From: Bradyrhizobium sp.
Lineage (GTDB): Bacteria; Pseudomonadota; Alphaproteobacteria; Rhizobiales; Xanthobacteraceae
Assembly (NCBI RefSeq): GCF_004799445.1
Contig: NZ_SSNA01000123.1
Location: 1-64,000 of the forward strand
Direction: 5' to 3'
DNA length: 64,000 nucleotides
Shown: piece by piece, positions 34,680 through 44,083 of the stretch
Numbering within the stretch: position 1 is the stretch's first letter
Layout: every line of letters starts with the position of its first letter
Position numbers and translations under genes: made by a program
Notes under the pieces: generated by a model
What the model saw: only the letters and a program-made list of their open reading frames with translations
The model's database searches: none
What the model was told of the DNA's origin: nothing

Positions 34680-35018
34680 ATGAAGCATTCATCGTCCCAG
34701 CATTGCGCGGATTGCGCCAACGCGGCGGCGCGGCTGCCGCGCAATGCGGGGCGCGCGATGATCTGGATTTACCGGCACACTCTTTCGCCGCTGGTCGGTT
34801 TCAATTGCCGCCATCTGCCGACCTGCTCGGTCTATGGCGACGAGGCGATCGAACGCTTCGGGCTGTGGGGCGGAGGATGGATGACGCTGGCGCGGCTGCT
34901 GCGCTGTCAGCCCTGGGGTACCTCGGGAATCGATAATGTTCCGCTGACCAGGCCTGCGGGCGCGCGATGGTATTTGCCGTGGCGGTTTGGTCGCTGGCGC
35001 GGCGTCAACGGCCCCTGA
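34680..35018 (+). CDS. yidD: Membrane protein insertion efficiency factor YidD
   Basis: This 112-residue protein matches the family order: an amphipathic helix region with IWIYRHTLSPLVG, then NCRHLPTCSVYGDEAIERFG, then the GGGWMTLARLLRCQPWG segment and a short C-terminal tail. YidD assists YidC in membrane insertion. The N-terminal 25 residues (three Cys, SSQHCADCANAA) are longer than in E. coli. The usual rpmH-rnpA-yidC neighbours are absent, as is frequent in alphaproteobacteria. Confidence 0.95.
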   Translation: MKHSSSQHCADCANAAARLPRNAGRAMIWIYRHTLSPLVGFNCRHLPTCSVYGDEAIERFGLWGGGWMTLARLLRCQPWGTSGIDNVPLTRPAGARWYLPWRFGRWRGVNGP

Positions 35019-35123
35019 AACCCGGCTCCGTTGCAGCGCATGCAAGCAGACGCAGTGCGGCATGCCGGGAACCACGGCTTTGCCGCCGGATTGATCCGAT
35101 GTCTTCCAGGGAGGACGTCAACG

Positions 35124-35291
35124 ATGCGCTGGAGAATCCGTCAAGGGAACCACGACCCCCGGCAAATCGACCTATTGGCGGCGCTGGTCCTCGTCATCGC
35201 CATCATCGCGGTGGACCACTATTTCGGCCACCGTCAGCAGCCGCCGGCCACCGGCGCCTTCATCGAGCCAAGCCAGTCCGTCCGCTGGTGA
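35124..35291 (+). CDS. 55-aa single-span membrane protein
   Basis: The ATG at 35124 is preceded by AGGGAGGA at suitable spacing. The product begins MRWRIRQGNHDPRQID, has one transmembrane segment (LLAALVLVIAIIAVDHYF) and ends with a short polar tail. A weak hairpin with a T-run (35292-35325) follows. The function is unknown. Starts further upstream would overlap yidD and lack a ribosome-binding site. Confidence 0.65.
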   Translation: MRWRIRQGNHDPRQIDLLAALVLVIAIIAVDHYFGHRQQPPATGAFIEPSQSVRW

Positions 35292-35316
35292 AGCGCCTTG
35301 GTCGGGGCTTTTTCCC

Positions 35317-36540
35317 TTAGCGCGAAAACCACTGGAAACTCCGCGGCTGCGGCTCGACCGGCGCCGGCGGACGAGGCGTTCTCCGACGCGGTGGTCTGGG
35401 CGGCGGCGGTGGCGCGTCGGTCGATGACGTCGCCTCCGGGCTGACCGAACCGTCGTCGGGCAGTTTGACCGAGAGCAGCAGATTGGATTCATGCGAGCGC
35501 CAGCGATAGCCGATGCCGAAATCCATCGGCTGCGCCCGCCGGAACAACTCGGCATAGGAGTCTTGGTATCTTCCCGGGAATTCGGCGATCGGGCCGGCAT
35601 AGCGGCCGAACGGGAAGAAGCGCCACTTCTTCGGGCTGTAATAGCCGAGCGGAATCCCGGAATCGTCCTGAATGATCGTTGAGCTGTTGGCGAGAATGAA
35701 GTCGCGCACCGTGCTGAAATTGCCGGAATGCAAAAGGTACGACGCGCTCTTGATCAGGCTGTTGCCAGGCGCGAGCGTTGCGCAGAATTTCAGGAAGCCT
35801 GAAGCCTTGACGCCGGGATTGGAAAGATCGGTCGAGAAGTAATACAGCGTCTTTTCCACGCCGTCGCTGCCGGCGAACACGATGCGTACCCCGCGCACGG
35901 CGTTCGCGCCGGGATTCTCGTTGGCAAAATACGCCGTCCCCTTGTCGTCGACCGCGACCGGGCTGACGTTGCGAATGCTCTTTCCCGAACGCGCCAGGAA
36001 TACGTAGAGGATGGGCAACGTGCCGTTGAGCTCCCCGGCCCGCAGGTCGACCTTCATCTGCTTGGTGATGAAAAAGGAAAAGCTCAGGATCGAGCCAAGC
36101 GAACGCTCGACATTGTAAAGTGCGGCGCCGACGCCGCCGCGCGGCAATTTCGTCAGATCGGGCACCGAACCGGGCGGTTCGAGGGCGCTCAACACATAAG
36201 TCGTCGCCTTGGAATAGAAGGCGTCGGCGTAGAGGAAGTCCGGACCCGAGAACATGTAGAACATGGTCGGCCGCGGTGCCGCCAGATTGGTATCCGACCA
36301 GGCGCGGATTTTCGACAACTGGCGCTGCTCGAGCTGCGCGAACGCGGTATCGAAAAATCTGGCGTGGCGCTGCCAGGCCGGATCCCTGGTCAGGGGCGTC
36401 AGCGGTGAATCTGCTGACGGCGGCATTCCGGCCAGGAAGCGCGCGGTGTCATCGGCGGTCACCTCGGCGGCGCGCCCGGGCAGCAAGGCGGCGAGGAGCA
36501 TGGCAGCAGCGACTGCCGCGATTTTCATTGTCTGAAACAT
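35317..36540 (-). CDS. Exported protein of unknown function, coupled to an APC permease
   Basis: This 407-residue protein has a signal peptide (MKIAAVAAAMLLAALLPGRAA). The body is a single domain with FYMFSGPDFLYADAFYS, FFITKQMKVDL and FPFGRYAGPIAEFPG. The C-terminus is a Pro/Arg-rich low-complexity tail (about 370-400). The start lies 2 bp after the permease stop, giving translational coupling, so the two products probably work together. I do not recognise the family; similar proteins in alphaproteobacteria are annotated as hypothetical. An internal ATG (36528) is an alternative start. Confidence 0.75.
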   Translation of the reverse strand: MFQTMKIAAVAAAMLLAALLPGRAAEVTADDTARFLAGMPPSADSPLTPLTRDPAWQRHARFFDTAFAQLEQRQLSKIRAWSDTNLAAPRPTMFYMFSGPDFLYADAFYSKATTYVLSALEPPGSVPDLTKLPRGGVGAALYNVERSLGSILSFSFFITKQMKVDLRAGELNGTLPILYVFLARSGKSIRNVSPVAVDDKGTAYFANENPGANAVRGVRIVFAGSDGVEKTLYYFSTDLSNPGVKASGFLKFCATLAPGNSLIKSASYLLHSGNFSTVRDFILANSSTIIQDDSGIPLGYYSPKKWRFFPFGRYAGPIAEFPGRYQDSYAELFRRAQPMDFGIGYRWRSHESNLLLSVKLPDDGSVSPEATSSTDAPPPPPRPPRRRTPRPPAPVEPQPRSFQWFSR

Positions 36541-36542
36541 CT

Positions 36543-37961
36543 CTATTCGCGACCCGGTGAATTGCCTGGTGATTTGGAATGGCCTGATGATGGGGTCGCG
36601 GCGCCGTCCCGCTTGCGGAACACGGCGTAGATCAAAAGGCCTGAAACCATAATCAAAACACCGAGGAACGACTGCAGCGGCCGGTCAACCACAAGATAGT
36701 ACATCATGAAGAGGGTCACGAGCAGGAAAACCACCGGGGTTACCGGGTATCCCCAGGCGCGATAGGGCCGTGGCAGGTCGGGCCGGGTGATGCGCAGCTT
36801 GATGACGCCGAGCACGGTGAAGAACGAACAGAACAACAGCGCGAACTGAATGAAATCCAGCACCGCCTCGAAACTGCGGGTGAACAACATCAGGCTGGCG
36901 ACCGCGAGCTGAAACACGATGGCGTAAACCGGCGCCCCCTGGGACGATTTGCGGGCGAATAGCCGCAACGCCGGGATGTCCTCGCCCATGGTCATCATCA
37001 CGCGCGGTCCGATCCACATCATCGCGCTGATGGAAGACACGAGCCCGATGCAGATCATCGCACCGACGATGCGGCCCCCGATCTCGCCGAAGATGGCGCT
37101 GCCGGCGATCCGGGCGACATCGAGTTGGCCCGCAAGTTTGTCGATCGGCGTGGTGTGGAGGAACACCGCGTTCAGCGCCACGTACAGCACTAGCACGATC
37201 AGCGTCCCGGCGAGCAGCGCCCGCGGCAGGTTCTGCTGCGGCGTGTGCATCTCGCCGATGATGTAGGTCGCGGCATTCCATCCGGAGAACGAATACATCA
37301 CGAACACCAGGCCGATCGCGAACGGCGCGCCGCTGACATAGCCGATGTCGGAAATATGGGGCGCAAAGGATACCGGTTGCGGCGTGCCGACGACAAATCC
37401 CGCAATCAGGAACGCAACGATCAGCACGACCTTCAGGATGGTGGAGACCAGTTGAAAGGTAGAGGAGTGCCTGACGCCGCTCAGCTGCACGATCGACACC
37501 AGCCAGACCGCGCCGACCGCCAGCGCCAGCGGCGGAGCGCCCGGAATGACCGATTTGCCATATTCGCCGAACGCCATCGCGGCCAGGGCCACCGGTGCGG
37601 CGAAGCCGACGGTCGCCGATACCCAGCCCGCCAGAAATCCGAACGCCGGATGAAAGGCACGGCTGAGGAAGTTGTACTCGCCGCTCGAGCGCGGAAACAT
37701 CGCGCCGAGCTCGCTGTAGGAAAAGACGCCGCACAACGCCACGATGCCGCCGACGGTCCACAGCAACAGGATCGCAAAACCGGAGGGAATGTCCTTGACC
37801 TGAAAACCGAGGCTGGTGAAGACGCCAACGCCGACCATGTCGGCGACGACGATGGCGGTAGCCACGACTACCGAAACCGTGGACCCGCGAGGAAGCCGGC
37901 CAGGCCATGCCGCGCTTCCCGTTTCCATTGCCGCCATGTCCGTCCGCGCTTCGGGCGTCAT
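36543..37961 (-). CDS. APC-superfamily amino acid permease
   Basis: This 472-residue protein has about 12 membrane spans. The first-span signature VADMVGVGVFTSLGFQ includes the unwound GVGVF helix that binds the amino acid. SYSELGAMFPRSSGEYNFLSRAF is the conserved loop of APC/LAT-like carriers, and PYRAWGYPVTPVVFL is near the end. Three Met codons are possible starts (38003, 37961, 37940). 37961 was kept because a CtrA-like box at 38010-38024 would crowd the first. The downstream partner is an exported protein of unknown function. Confidence 0.9.
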   Translation of the reverse strand: MTPEARTDMAAMETGSAAWPGRLPRGSTVSVVVATAIVVADMVGVGVFTSLGFQVKDIPSGFAILLLWTVGGIVALCGVFSYSELGAMFPRSSGEYNFLSRAFHPAFGFLAGWVSATVGFAAPVALAAMAFGEYGKSVIPGAPPLALAVGAVWLVSIVQLSGVRHSSTFQLVSTILKVVLIVAFLIAGFVVGTPQPVSFAPHISDIGYVSGAPFAIGLVFVMYSFSGWNAATYIIGEMHTPQQNLPRALLAGTLIVLVLYVALNAVFLHTTPIDKLAGQLDVARIAGSAIFGEIGGRIVGAMICIGLVSSISAMMWIGPRVMMTMGEDIPALRLFARKSSQGAPVYAIVFQLAVASLMLFTRSFEAVLDFIQFALLFCSFFTVLGVIKLRITRPDLPRPYRAWGYPVTPVVFLLVTLFMMYYLVVDRPLQSFLGVLIMVSGLLIYAVFRKRDGAATPSSGHSKSPGNSPGRE

Positions 37962-38009
37962 GCCCGGATTTTTTATGGTGCAGGTTGACCCCTGCCAATT
38001 CAAGCAGTG

Positions 38010-38024
38010 TTAACAATGATTTAA
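38010..38024 (-). promoter_or_regulatory. CtrA-type box upstream of the APC permease
   Basis: On the minus strand this reads TTAAATCATTGTTAACAC, a perfect TTAA-N7-TTAAC. It lies 49 bp before the ATG at 37961, where it would overlap the core promoter. The divergent gene at 38237 is a second possible target. Confidence 0.5.
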
Positions 38025-38236
38025 ATCCACGCCTGAATTTGGTGTTCTGATACCGTTTTGACAACCGGAAGCCCGACACGGTCTGTGTCGCCGCGAAAAG
38101 AAGGCTGGAGTCCCACAATCAGGACACGATTTCGTGTTTTCTGGACCATTCCGGGAATGGGGAGAAATTCCCGGAAGGTTAACGTTACCGCAACTCAAGC
38201 GCGCTGACATGCGCCGAGGAGGGCGGTATTGGGGCG

Positions 38237-39571
38237 ATGGGGTGGATGGTCGGGGCCAATCCGAAAAATAGCAGGTGCGATCGCGCAGCCTTGGTGAGGA
38301 CACCGGGCGCGGCGCGGCACGACCGCGCGCGCGCTCCTCACGCTGCTTCGCCGCGATTGCGCTGGATCGGCATCCTGTCGGTGTTGGTCCCGCTGTCATT
38401 CATTCTCGTCCAGTGCGGCCAGGCGCCGAGCGCCGGTTCGCTTGCCGCCAACGTGCAGGGCACCAAGGGCGACTCGTTCGACGACCGCTTCCCGACACCC
38501 CAGTTCAAGGATCGCTTTCCGACGCCAGGCGAGAGCCTGTTGCAACGGCAAGCCTCCACCTCCGACGCCTCTAACCGGCGTACCGCGCAGGCGCAACCGC
38601 AGCCCGCCCCTTACCGGGTCGCGTCGCTGGCGCCGACCGTGCCGTACCAGCGTCCGGCCCGCGAGGATCAGACCACGCTGGTGAGCCTGAAATCCTCGGC
38701 GTTCCCCTATTTCGGCAACAATCCTCACACCGAACAGCCATTCCTGAACGTTTCAAATGGCGAGCGGCGCGGCCACCGCAGCTACAGCGGTCGGGTCCTC
38801 TGGCAGGACGAGACCTTCAACGACAACCGCGTCCTGATGCATGTCCCGGAGACTTTCGACATCCGCAAACCCGGCGTGATCGTCGTGTTCTTCCATGGCA
38901 ATGGCGCGACGCTCGAGCGCGACGTGCGCGACCGGCAGCTGGTGCCGCAACAGATCTCCGATTCCGGCGTCAATGCGGTGCTGCTGGCGCCCCAGCTTGC
39001 GGTCAATGCCGCCGATTCCAGCGCCGGCAAGTTCTGGCAGCCCGGCGGCCTCAAGCGCTTCGTGACGGAATCGGCCGATCATCTCGCCAAGCTCTACGGC
39101 GATCCGGCCGCGGCCAAGGCGTTCGCCAACATGCCGGTCATCATCGTTGGCTATAGCGGCGGCTTCGTCCCGACGGCCTGGAGCCTGGAAGTGGGCGGCC
39201 TCGGCAACCGCGTGCGCGGCGTGTTCCTGCTCGATGCGGTGTACGGCGAGCTGGACAAGTTTGCTTCCTGGGTCGTCAACAACCGGTCCGGTTTCTTCGT
39301 CAGCGCCTATACGCGTTACACCCAGCGGCACGACCAGGAATTGATGCAGATGCTGCGGGACAAGGGCGTCGCCGTATCGGATGACATGGACGGTCCGCTG
39401 CACCCCGGCAGCGTCGTCTTCGTGAAGACTCCCGATGGAGTGACGCATCGCGATTACGTCACCCACGCCTGGACCGCAAACCCCGTCAGGGAAGTTCTGG
39501 TCAAGATGGCGTCAACGCCGGCGCTGACGCGGGTCGCGGCAAGCAGCGGCGACGCCTATCCCAACCGATAG
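38237..39571 (+). CDS. Alpha/beta-hydrolase-like exported or membrane-anchored protein
   Basis: This 444-residue protein has an N-terminal basic stretch and one hydrophobic segment (WIGILSVLVPLSFILVQCGQ), a signal anchor or weak lipobox. A disordered linker follows with a direct repeat DRFPTPQFK/DRFPTPGES. The hydrolase core (about 170-430) has VVFFHGNGAT as oxyanion strand, the elbow GYSGGF with nucleophile Ser, and HRDYVTHAW near the end for a possible catalytic His. The substrate is unknown. A GAGGAGGGCGG tract precedes the ATG at 38237. Confidence 0.75.
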   Translation: MGWMVGANPKNSRCDRAALVRTPGAARHDRARAPHAASPRLRWIGILSVLVPLSFILVQCGQAPSAGSLAANVQGTKGDSFDDRFPTPQFKDRFPTPGESLLQRQASTSDASNRRTAQAQPQPAPYRVASLAPTVPYQRPAREDQTTLVSLKSSAFPYFGNNPHTEQPFLNVSNGERRGHRSYSGRVLWQDETFNDNRVLMHVPETFDIRKPGVIVVFFHGNGATLERDVRDRQLVPQQISDSGVNAVLLAPQLAVNAADSSAGKFWQPGGLKRFVTESADHLAKLYGDPAAAKAFANMPVIIVGYSGGFVPTAWSLEVGGLGNRVRGVFLLDAVYGELDKFASWVVNNRSGFFVSAYTRYTQRHDQELMQMLRDKGVAVSDDMDGPLHPGSVVFVKTPDGVTHRDYVTHAWTANPVREVLVKMASTPALTRVAASSGDAYPNR

Positions 39572-39611
39572 ACCGACGCGCGGGCCGCGTCTCAATCCCG
39601 GGTCTTGCGCC

Positions 39612-40793
39612 TCAGTTTTTCGCCCTGGTGAAACCGCGCGTTGAGATCGCCGTCATCAACGCCAGGGCGACAAAGGCCATGCCCGCATAGCCGATGCCGT
39701 ACAGGAGTTCGCGCGCATACAACAAGCCGCCGATCGCCGAACCGATCGCCTGGCCGACGTAAAGCACCGACGTGTTGAGCGATACGGAGGCCGAGGCCAG
39801 CGCCGGCGCGGCGCTGACCAGCCGAACCTGCTGCATCGAGTTGCTCGACGCAAACCCCAATCCCCAGATCGCGACCGAGCCAGCCATCAGCGGATAGTTG
39901 CCCGCGCTCAGGCCCCAGCCCGTGATCCCCGCCAGCACCAGCGAGATGCACAGGACCGACGTCTTGTAAGCGCCCCAGGAATCGACGATGCGGCTGACAA
40001 TCGCGATCCCGGTGAAACCGCACAGGCCGTAGATCGCAAATACCAGCCCGACCGCGTCGGAACCGACCCGGGTCAGCTTGGCCAGCAGCGGCCCCATAAA
40101 GGTGAACACGGCGAACTGGCCCGACATCAGCAGCGTCGTGATCAACAACAGCACCATGATCGCCCGGTTGCCCGCGAGGTCGATCCAGGTCTTGAGGTCC
40201 ACCCGCGCGCCGACCAGGCCGGCCGGCAACCGCCAGGCCAGCAGAATAAAGCCGAGCGCGCCTGCCGCACCGATGCCGCCATAGGCCACGCGCCAGCCGT
40301 AACGGCTCGCCATGAACGTGATCAGCGGCAGCCCGATGGCGGCGGCGAGCGACCACCCCAGAAATACATAGGCGATGGTGCCGCCGCGCTTCTCCGGCGA
40401 AACGATCAGCGCTGCGGTGCCCGCCGCCTGCGGGGTATAGAGCGCGCCGATCCCGAGCATGATCAGGCGAATGATCAAGAGGGACGCGTAGTCCGGCGCA
40501 AACGCCGACGCGATGTTACCAAGCGCGAGCACCGCGAGGGTTGACGTGAGCAAGGTGCGGCGCTCGATCCGGCTTGTCAGCCACGCCGTCAGCGGCGAGC
40601 CGATGCACAGCACCACCGCGCCGAAGGTGATCAGCAATCCCGCCGCATGGACCGTGACGCCGAGATCCGACGACAGTTCGATCAACATACCCGCCGGCGC
40701 CAGCACCGAGCAGCCGGTGACGAGATTTCCGAACATCAGCGCGGTGCGCGCGAAGCGGCGATGCAGCGGGCTGTCGGAATCCGGATTTTTCAT
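39612..40793 (-). CDS. MFS transporter (drug/sugar efflux type)
   Basis: This 393-residue protein has 12 predicted membrane helices. The loop 2-3 region AWLTSRIERRTLL is the A-motif analogue, and the helix GIGALYTPQAAGTAALIVSPEKRG is typical of DHA1-like exporters. The ATG at 40793 was chosen because the first span begins about 20 residues later; the extension to 40874 is Cys-rich and implausible. The substrate is unknown. It diverges from thrS, sharing 189 bp, and converges on the hydrolase gene. Confidence 0.92.
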   Translation of the reverse strand: MKNPDSDSPLHRRFARTALMFGNLVTGCSVLAPAGMLIELSSDLGVTVHAAGLLITFGAVVLCIGSPLTAWLTSRIERRTLLTSTLAVLALGNIASAFAPDYASLLIIRLIMLGIGALYTPQAAGTAALIVSPEKRGGTIAYVFLGWSLAAAIGLPLITFMASRYGWRVAYGGIGAAGALGFILLAWRLPAGLVGARVDLKTWIDLAGNRAIMVLLLITTLLMSGQFAVFTFMGPLLAKLTRVGSDAVGLVFAIYGLCGFTGIAIVSRIVDSWGAYKTSVLCISLVLAGITGWGLSAGNYPLMAGSVAIWGLGFASSNSMQQVRLVSAAPALASASVSLNTSVLYVGQAIGSAIGGLLYARELLYGIGYAGMAFVALALMTAISTRGFTRAKN

Positions 40794-40943
40794 GCAAGTG
40801 CATGTAGAGCACGCCGGCGTGGAATAAAAGGGTGGCAGGCATAATTTAGCGACGCCGGTAGGCGGCCCGGTCACTCCACCGATTTTCCGTTTGATCCCAA
40901 TTGCGCCACGCGAATCGCCTGCTATACCGCTCGTTCCCGCTTA

Positions 40944-40961
40944 CCTGCGCTCGTTCGCAGG
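40944..40961 (+). promoter_or_regulatory. Small hairpin in the thrS leader
   Basis: CCTGCG-CTCGTT-CGCAGG forms a 6-bp stem about 20 bp before the thrS start codon, near the CAGGAG ribosome-binding site (about 40971). GCTCGTT is repeated at about 40930 and 40949. E. coli thrS is autoregulated by binding its own leader; whether this hairpin is such an operator is only a guess. Confidence 0.3.
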
Positions 40962-40982
40962 AGTGAGCCACAGGAGACTGCC

Positions 40983-43031
40983 ATGCCCGACAAGAATACG
41001 CCCGCGTCAGGATTCCAGTACAGCCTCTCGAATCTGAAACCGGTCGAGCCCGTGCACAAGATCACCCTCACCTTTCCCGACGGCGCCAGGCGCGAATTTC
41101 CCAAAGGCATCACCGGCCTCGATATCGCCAAGGGCATTTCGCCCTCGCTGGCCAAGCGCACGGTGGCGATGGCGCTCGACGGCGGTTTGGTCGATCTCGC
41201 CGATGCCATCGAGCATGACGCGAAAATCGAGTTCATCGCCCGCGACGATCCGCGCGCGCTGGAACTGATCCGGCACGACGCCGCCCATGTGCTCGCCGAA
41301 GCGGTGCAGTCGCTGTGGCCGGGCACCCAGGTCACGATCGGTCCGGTGATCGAGAACGGCTTCTACTACGACTTCTTCCGCAACGAGCCGTTCACGCCGG
41401 AAGATTTTGCCGCCATCGAAAAGAAGATGCGCGAGATCATCGCCCGCGATAAGCCGTTCACGAAAGAAATTTGGGATCGCGAACAGACCAAGCAGGTGTT
41501 CCGCGACAACGGCGAGATGTTCAAGGTCGAACTGGTCGATGCGATTCCAGCCGACCAGACCATCAAGATCTACAAGCAGGGCGACTGGTTCGATCTGTGC
41601 CGCGGCCCGCACATGACCTCGACCGGCAAGATCGGAGGCGCCTTCAAATTGATGAAGGTGGCCGGCGCCTATTGGCGCGGCGATTCCAACAATCCGATGC
41701 TGACGCGGATCTACGGCACGGCGTTCGCCAAACAGGAAGACCTCGACGCCTATCTGAGGCAGATCGAGGAAGCCGAAAAGCGCGACCATCGCAAGTTGGG
41801 ACGCGAACTCGACCTGTTCCACTTCCAGGAGGAAGGCCCCGGCGTGGTATTCTGGCACGCCAAGGGCTGGACCATCTTCCAGGCGCTGATCGCCTATATG
41901 CGTCGCCGCCTCACCGGCGACTACAGCGAGGTCAACGCACCGCAGATTCTCGACAAGGTGCTGTGGGAGACCTCCGGCCACTGGGATTGGTACCGCGAGA
42001 ACATGTTCGCGGCCCAGTCCGCCGGCGACGAGGCCGAGGACAAGCGCTGGTTCGCCTTGAAGCCGATGAACTGCCCCGGCCATGTGCAGATTTTCAAGCA
42101 TGGCTTGAAGAGCTATCGCGATCTGCCTCTACGCTTGGCGGAATTCGGCGTGGTGCATCGTTACGAGCCCTCCGGCGCGATGCACGGCCTGATGCGGGTG
42201 CGCGGATTTACCCAGGACGACGCGCATGTGTTCTACACCGAGGCGCAGCTCGCCGACGAGTGCCTCAAGATCAACGACCTGATCCTGTCGACCTACGCCG
42301 ATTTCGGCTTCGAGGGCGAACTGACGGTAAAACTCTCGACCCGGCCGGACAAGCGCGTCGGCACCGACGAAATGTGGGATCATGCCGAGCGCGTGATGGC
42401 GACGGTGCTTAGCGAGATCGAGGCAAAGAGCCACAATCAACGCATCAAGACCGCGATCAATCCCGGCGAAGGCGCCTTCTACGGGCCGAAATTCGAATAC
42501 GTGCTGCGCGATGCCATCGGCCGCGACTGGCAGTGCGGCACCACGCAGGTCGACTTCAATCTGCCGGAGCGGTTCGGCGCCTTCTACATCGATGCCGACG
42601 GCTCGAAGAAGACGCCGGTCATGGTGCATCGGGCGATCTGCGGCTCGATGGAACGCTTCATCGGTATCCTGATCGAACACTACGCCGGCAATTTTCCGCT
42701 CTGGCTGGCGCCGGTCCAGGCCGTCGTCACCACCATCACCTCGGAAGGCGACGACTACGCCAAGGTGGTCGCGGCCGCGGCGCGGCGCGCCGGACTGCGC
42801 GTCGACCTCGACCTGCGCAACGAGAAGATCAACTACAAGGTCCGCGAGCATTCGCTGGCGAAAATCCCGGCGCTGCTGGTGGTCGGCAAGAAGGAAGCCG
42901 AGAGCCATTCGGTCTCGATCCGGCGTCTCGGCAGCGAAGGGCAGACGGTGATGCCGACCGATGAAGCGATCGCCGCGCTGGTCGATGAGGCCACACCGCC
43001 GGATGTGAAGCGGGCGCGGCTGGAAACCTGA
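40983..43031 (+). CDS. thrS: Threonyl-tRNA synthetase
   Basis: This 682-residue class II synthetase charges tRNA-Thr. In order it has a TGS domain (about 25-85), an editing domain with HDAAH (HxxxH), and the catalytic domain with [12 protein letters not shown] (zinc Cys), the motif 2 region [17 protein letters not shown] and motif 3 [11 protein letters not shown]. The C-terminal anticodon-binding domain has [16 protein letters not shown]. The CAGGAG ribosome-binding site is at good distance. A small ORF overlaps its stop by ATGA. Confidence 0.98.
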   Translation: MPDKNTPASGFQYSLSNLKPVEPVHKITLTFPDGARREFPKGITGLDIAKGISPSLAKRTVAMALDGGLVDLADAIEHDAKIEFIARDDPRALELIRHDAAHVLAEAVQSLWPGTQVTIGPVIENGFYYDFFRNEPFTPEDFAAIEKKMREIIARDKPFTKEIWDREQTKQVFRDNGEMFKVELVDAIPADQTIKIYKQGDWFDLCRGPHMTSTGKIGGAFKLMKVAGAYWRGDSNNPMLTRIYGTAFAKQEDLDAYLRQIEEAEKRDHRKLGRELDLFHFQEEGPGVVFWHAKGWTIFQALIAYMRRRLTGDYSEVNAPQILDKVLWETSGHWDWYRENMFAAQSAGDEAEDKRWFALKPMNCPGHVQIFKHGLKSYRDLPLRLAEFGVVHRYEPSGAMHGLMRVRGFTQDDAHVFYTEAQLADECLKINDLILSTYADFGFEGELTVKLSTRPDKRVGTDEMWDHAERVMATVLSEIEAKSHNQRIKTAINPGEGAFYGPKFEYVLRDAIGRDWQCGTTQVDFNLPERFGAFYIDADGSKKTPVMVHRAICGSMERFIGILIEHYAGNFPLWLAPVQAVVTTITSEGDDYAKVVAAAARRAGLRVDLDLRNEKINYKVREHSLAKIPALLVVGKKEAESHSVSIRRLGSEGQTVMPTDEAIAALVDEATPPDVKRARLET

Positions 43032-43237
43032 TGGCCGAAGAACAGGAACTGCCAGCCTACCCCATCAGGGCTTACCAGTTGATCCCTGATCCCAACCAGC
43101 CGACCGTGGTGGCGCTGGCCATCGAGACCGATCAGGGCCACAGCCTGTTTCTGGCGACGCGGGAGATTTTGGAGGATCTCGGGAAGGATCTCCTGGAGCG
43201 AGCAGCGAAGATGCCGGTTAAAGCCCGACCAAAATAG
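43031..43237 (+). CDS. Small hypothetical protein overlapping thrS
   Basis: This 68-residue protein begins [21 protein letters not shown]. Its start overlaps the thrS stop (TGATG), so it depends on translational coupling. It looks like a small beta-sheet fold followed by a helix (LATREILEDLGKDLLERAA). It has no Cys or membrane segment. The family is not recognised. Confidence 0.7.
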   Translation: MAEEQELPAYPIRAYQLIPDPNQPTVVALAIETDQGHSLFLATREILEDLGKDLLERAAKMPVKARPK

Positions 43238-43367
43238 ACTTGGGCCGGCATGCCCGCCGTGACGAAACCGAGAAAGCAATAGATCTCCGATCACAATCGG
43301 TCCAAACGCGGACTTGCGGCCTCGTGGCCGGCGGTCTCGCGTGCTATGCGATTCCGAATCATTTCCG

Positions 43368-43946
43368 ATGAAAGAGACTGTCGTGCCCGACGCCATCGAC
43401 CTCCTGAAAACCCGCCGCTCCGTCAAACCGCGCGAGATGAGCGGGCCCGGCCCCTCACCCGCCGAGCTTGAAACCATCCTGACCATCGGCGCGCGGGTGC
43501 CCGATCACGGCAAGCTGGCGCCGTGGCGTTTTATCGTGTTCGAAGGCGACGCGCGGGTTCGTGCCGGCGAGATCATCGCAAAAGTGTTCGCGCGAAAGAA
43601 CCCGAATGCCTCGCCCGCCGAGATCGAGGTCGAGAAGCGGCGATTAACCGACGCGCCATTGGTGATCGGTGTCGTCAGTTTCACCAGACCGCATCCCAAG
43701 GTGCCGCCGTGGGAACAGGAACTGTCCGCCGGCGCGAGCTCGATGAACATCGTCACCGCGGCGACCGCGCTCGGCTATGGCGCGTGCTGGCTGACCGGCT
43801 GGTTCGCGTTCGATCGCGACGTGCTCGAGGGTCTCGGATTGAAGGCGGACGAAAAGCTCGCTGGCCTGATCCATATCGGCACGGCGCCGAAAACAAGCGA
43901 AGACCGCCCCCGACCGGCACTCTCGGACATCGTGACGCGATTTTAG
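43368..43946 (+). CDS. Nitroreductase-family flavoprotein
   Basis: This 192-residue FMN enzyme reduces nitro groups, quinones or similar acceptors with NAD(P)H. The FMN-site motif RRSVKPREM is at about 17-25. VPDHGKLAPWRFIVFEG, SAGASSMNIVTAATALGYGACWLTGW (seen in parts) and the GLIHIGTAP strand follow family order. The ATG at 43368 fits the family N-terminus (short helix, then LLKTRRS). It resembles the YdjA-like short subgroup. A dispersed repeat follows directly. Confidence 0.92.
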   Translation: MKETVVPDAIDLLKTRRSVKPREMSGPGPSPAELETILTIGARVPDHGKLAPWRFIVFEGDARVRAGEIIAKVFARKNPNASPAEIEVEKRRLTDAPLVIGVVSFTRPHPKVPPWEQELSAGASSMNIVTAATALGYGACWLTGWFAFDRDVLEGLGLKADEKLAGLIHIGTAPKTSEDRPRPALSDIVTRF

Positions 43947-43954
43947 AGAGAATC

Positions 43955-44058
43955 CCTCATCCTGAGGAGCGCGCCTCTCGCGCGCGTCTCGAAGGATGAG
44001 GCCCCACCGCGGCCTCGTGGTTCGAGACGGGGCTCGCGCGCCTCCTCACCATGAGGAG
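43955..44058. repeat. Dispersed palindromic repeat (CCTCATCCTGAGGAGC family)
   Basis: The element begins CCTCATCCTGAGGAGCGCG, contains GCGTCTCGAAGGATGAGG and TGGTTCGAGACGGGGCTCG, and ends CTCCTCACCATGAGGAG. The two ends are inverted copies. It fills the gap between the nitroreductase and the GGDEF-EAL gene, which converge. I recognise it as a very abundant intergenic repeat in Bradyrhizobium and relatives. Confidence 0.85.
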
Positions 44059-44083
44059 TCGCGCCGCCGCACTGGCTTCACTA

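Noticed and set aside
40794..40982. T-box riboswitch before thrS
   Set aside because: There is no T-box core sequence or antiterminator, and T-boxes are not expected in proteobacteria. Only a short hairpin is present.
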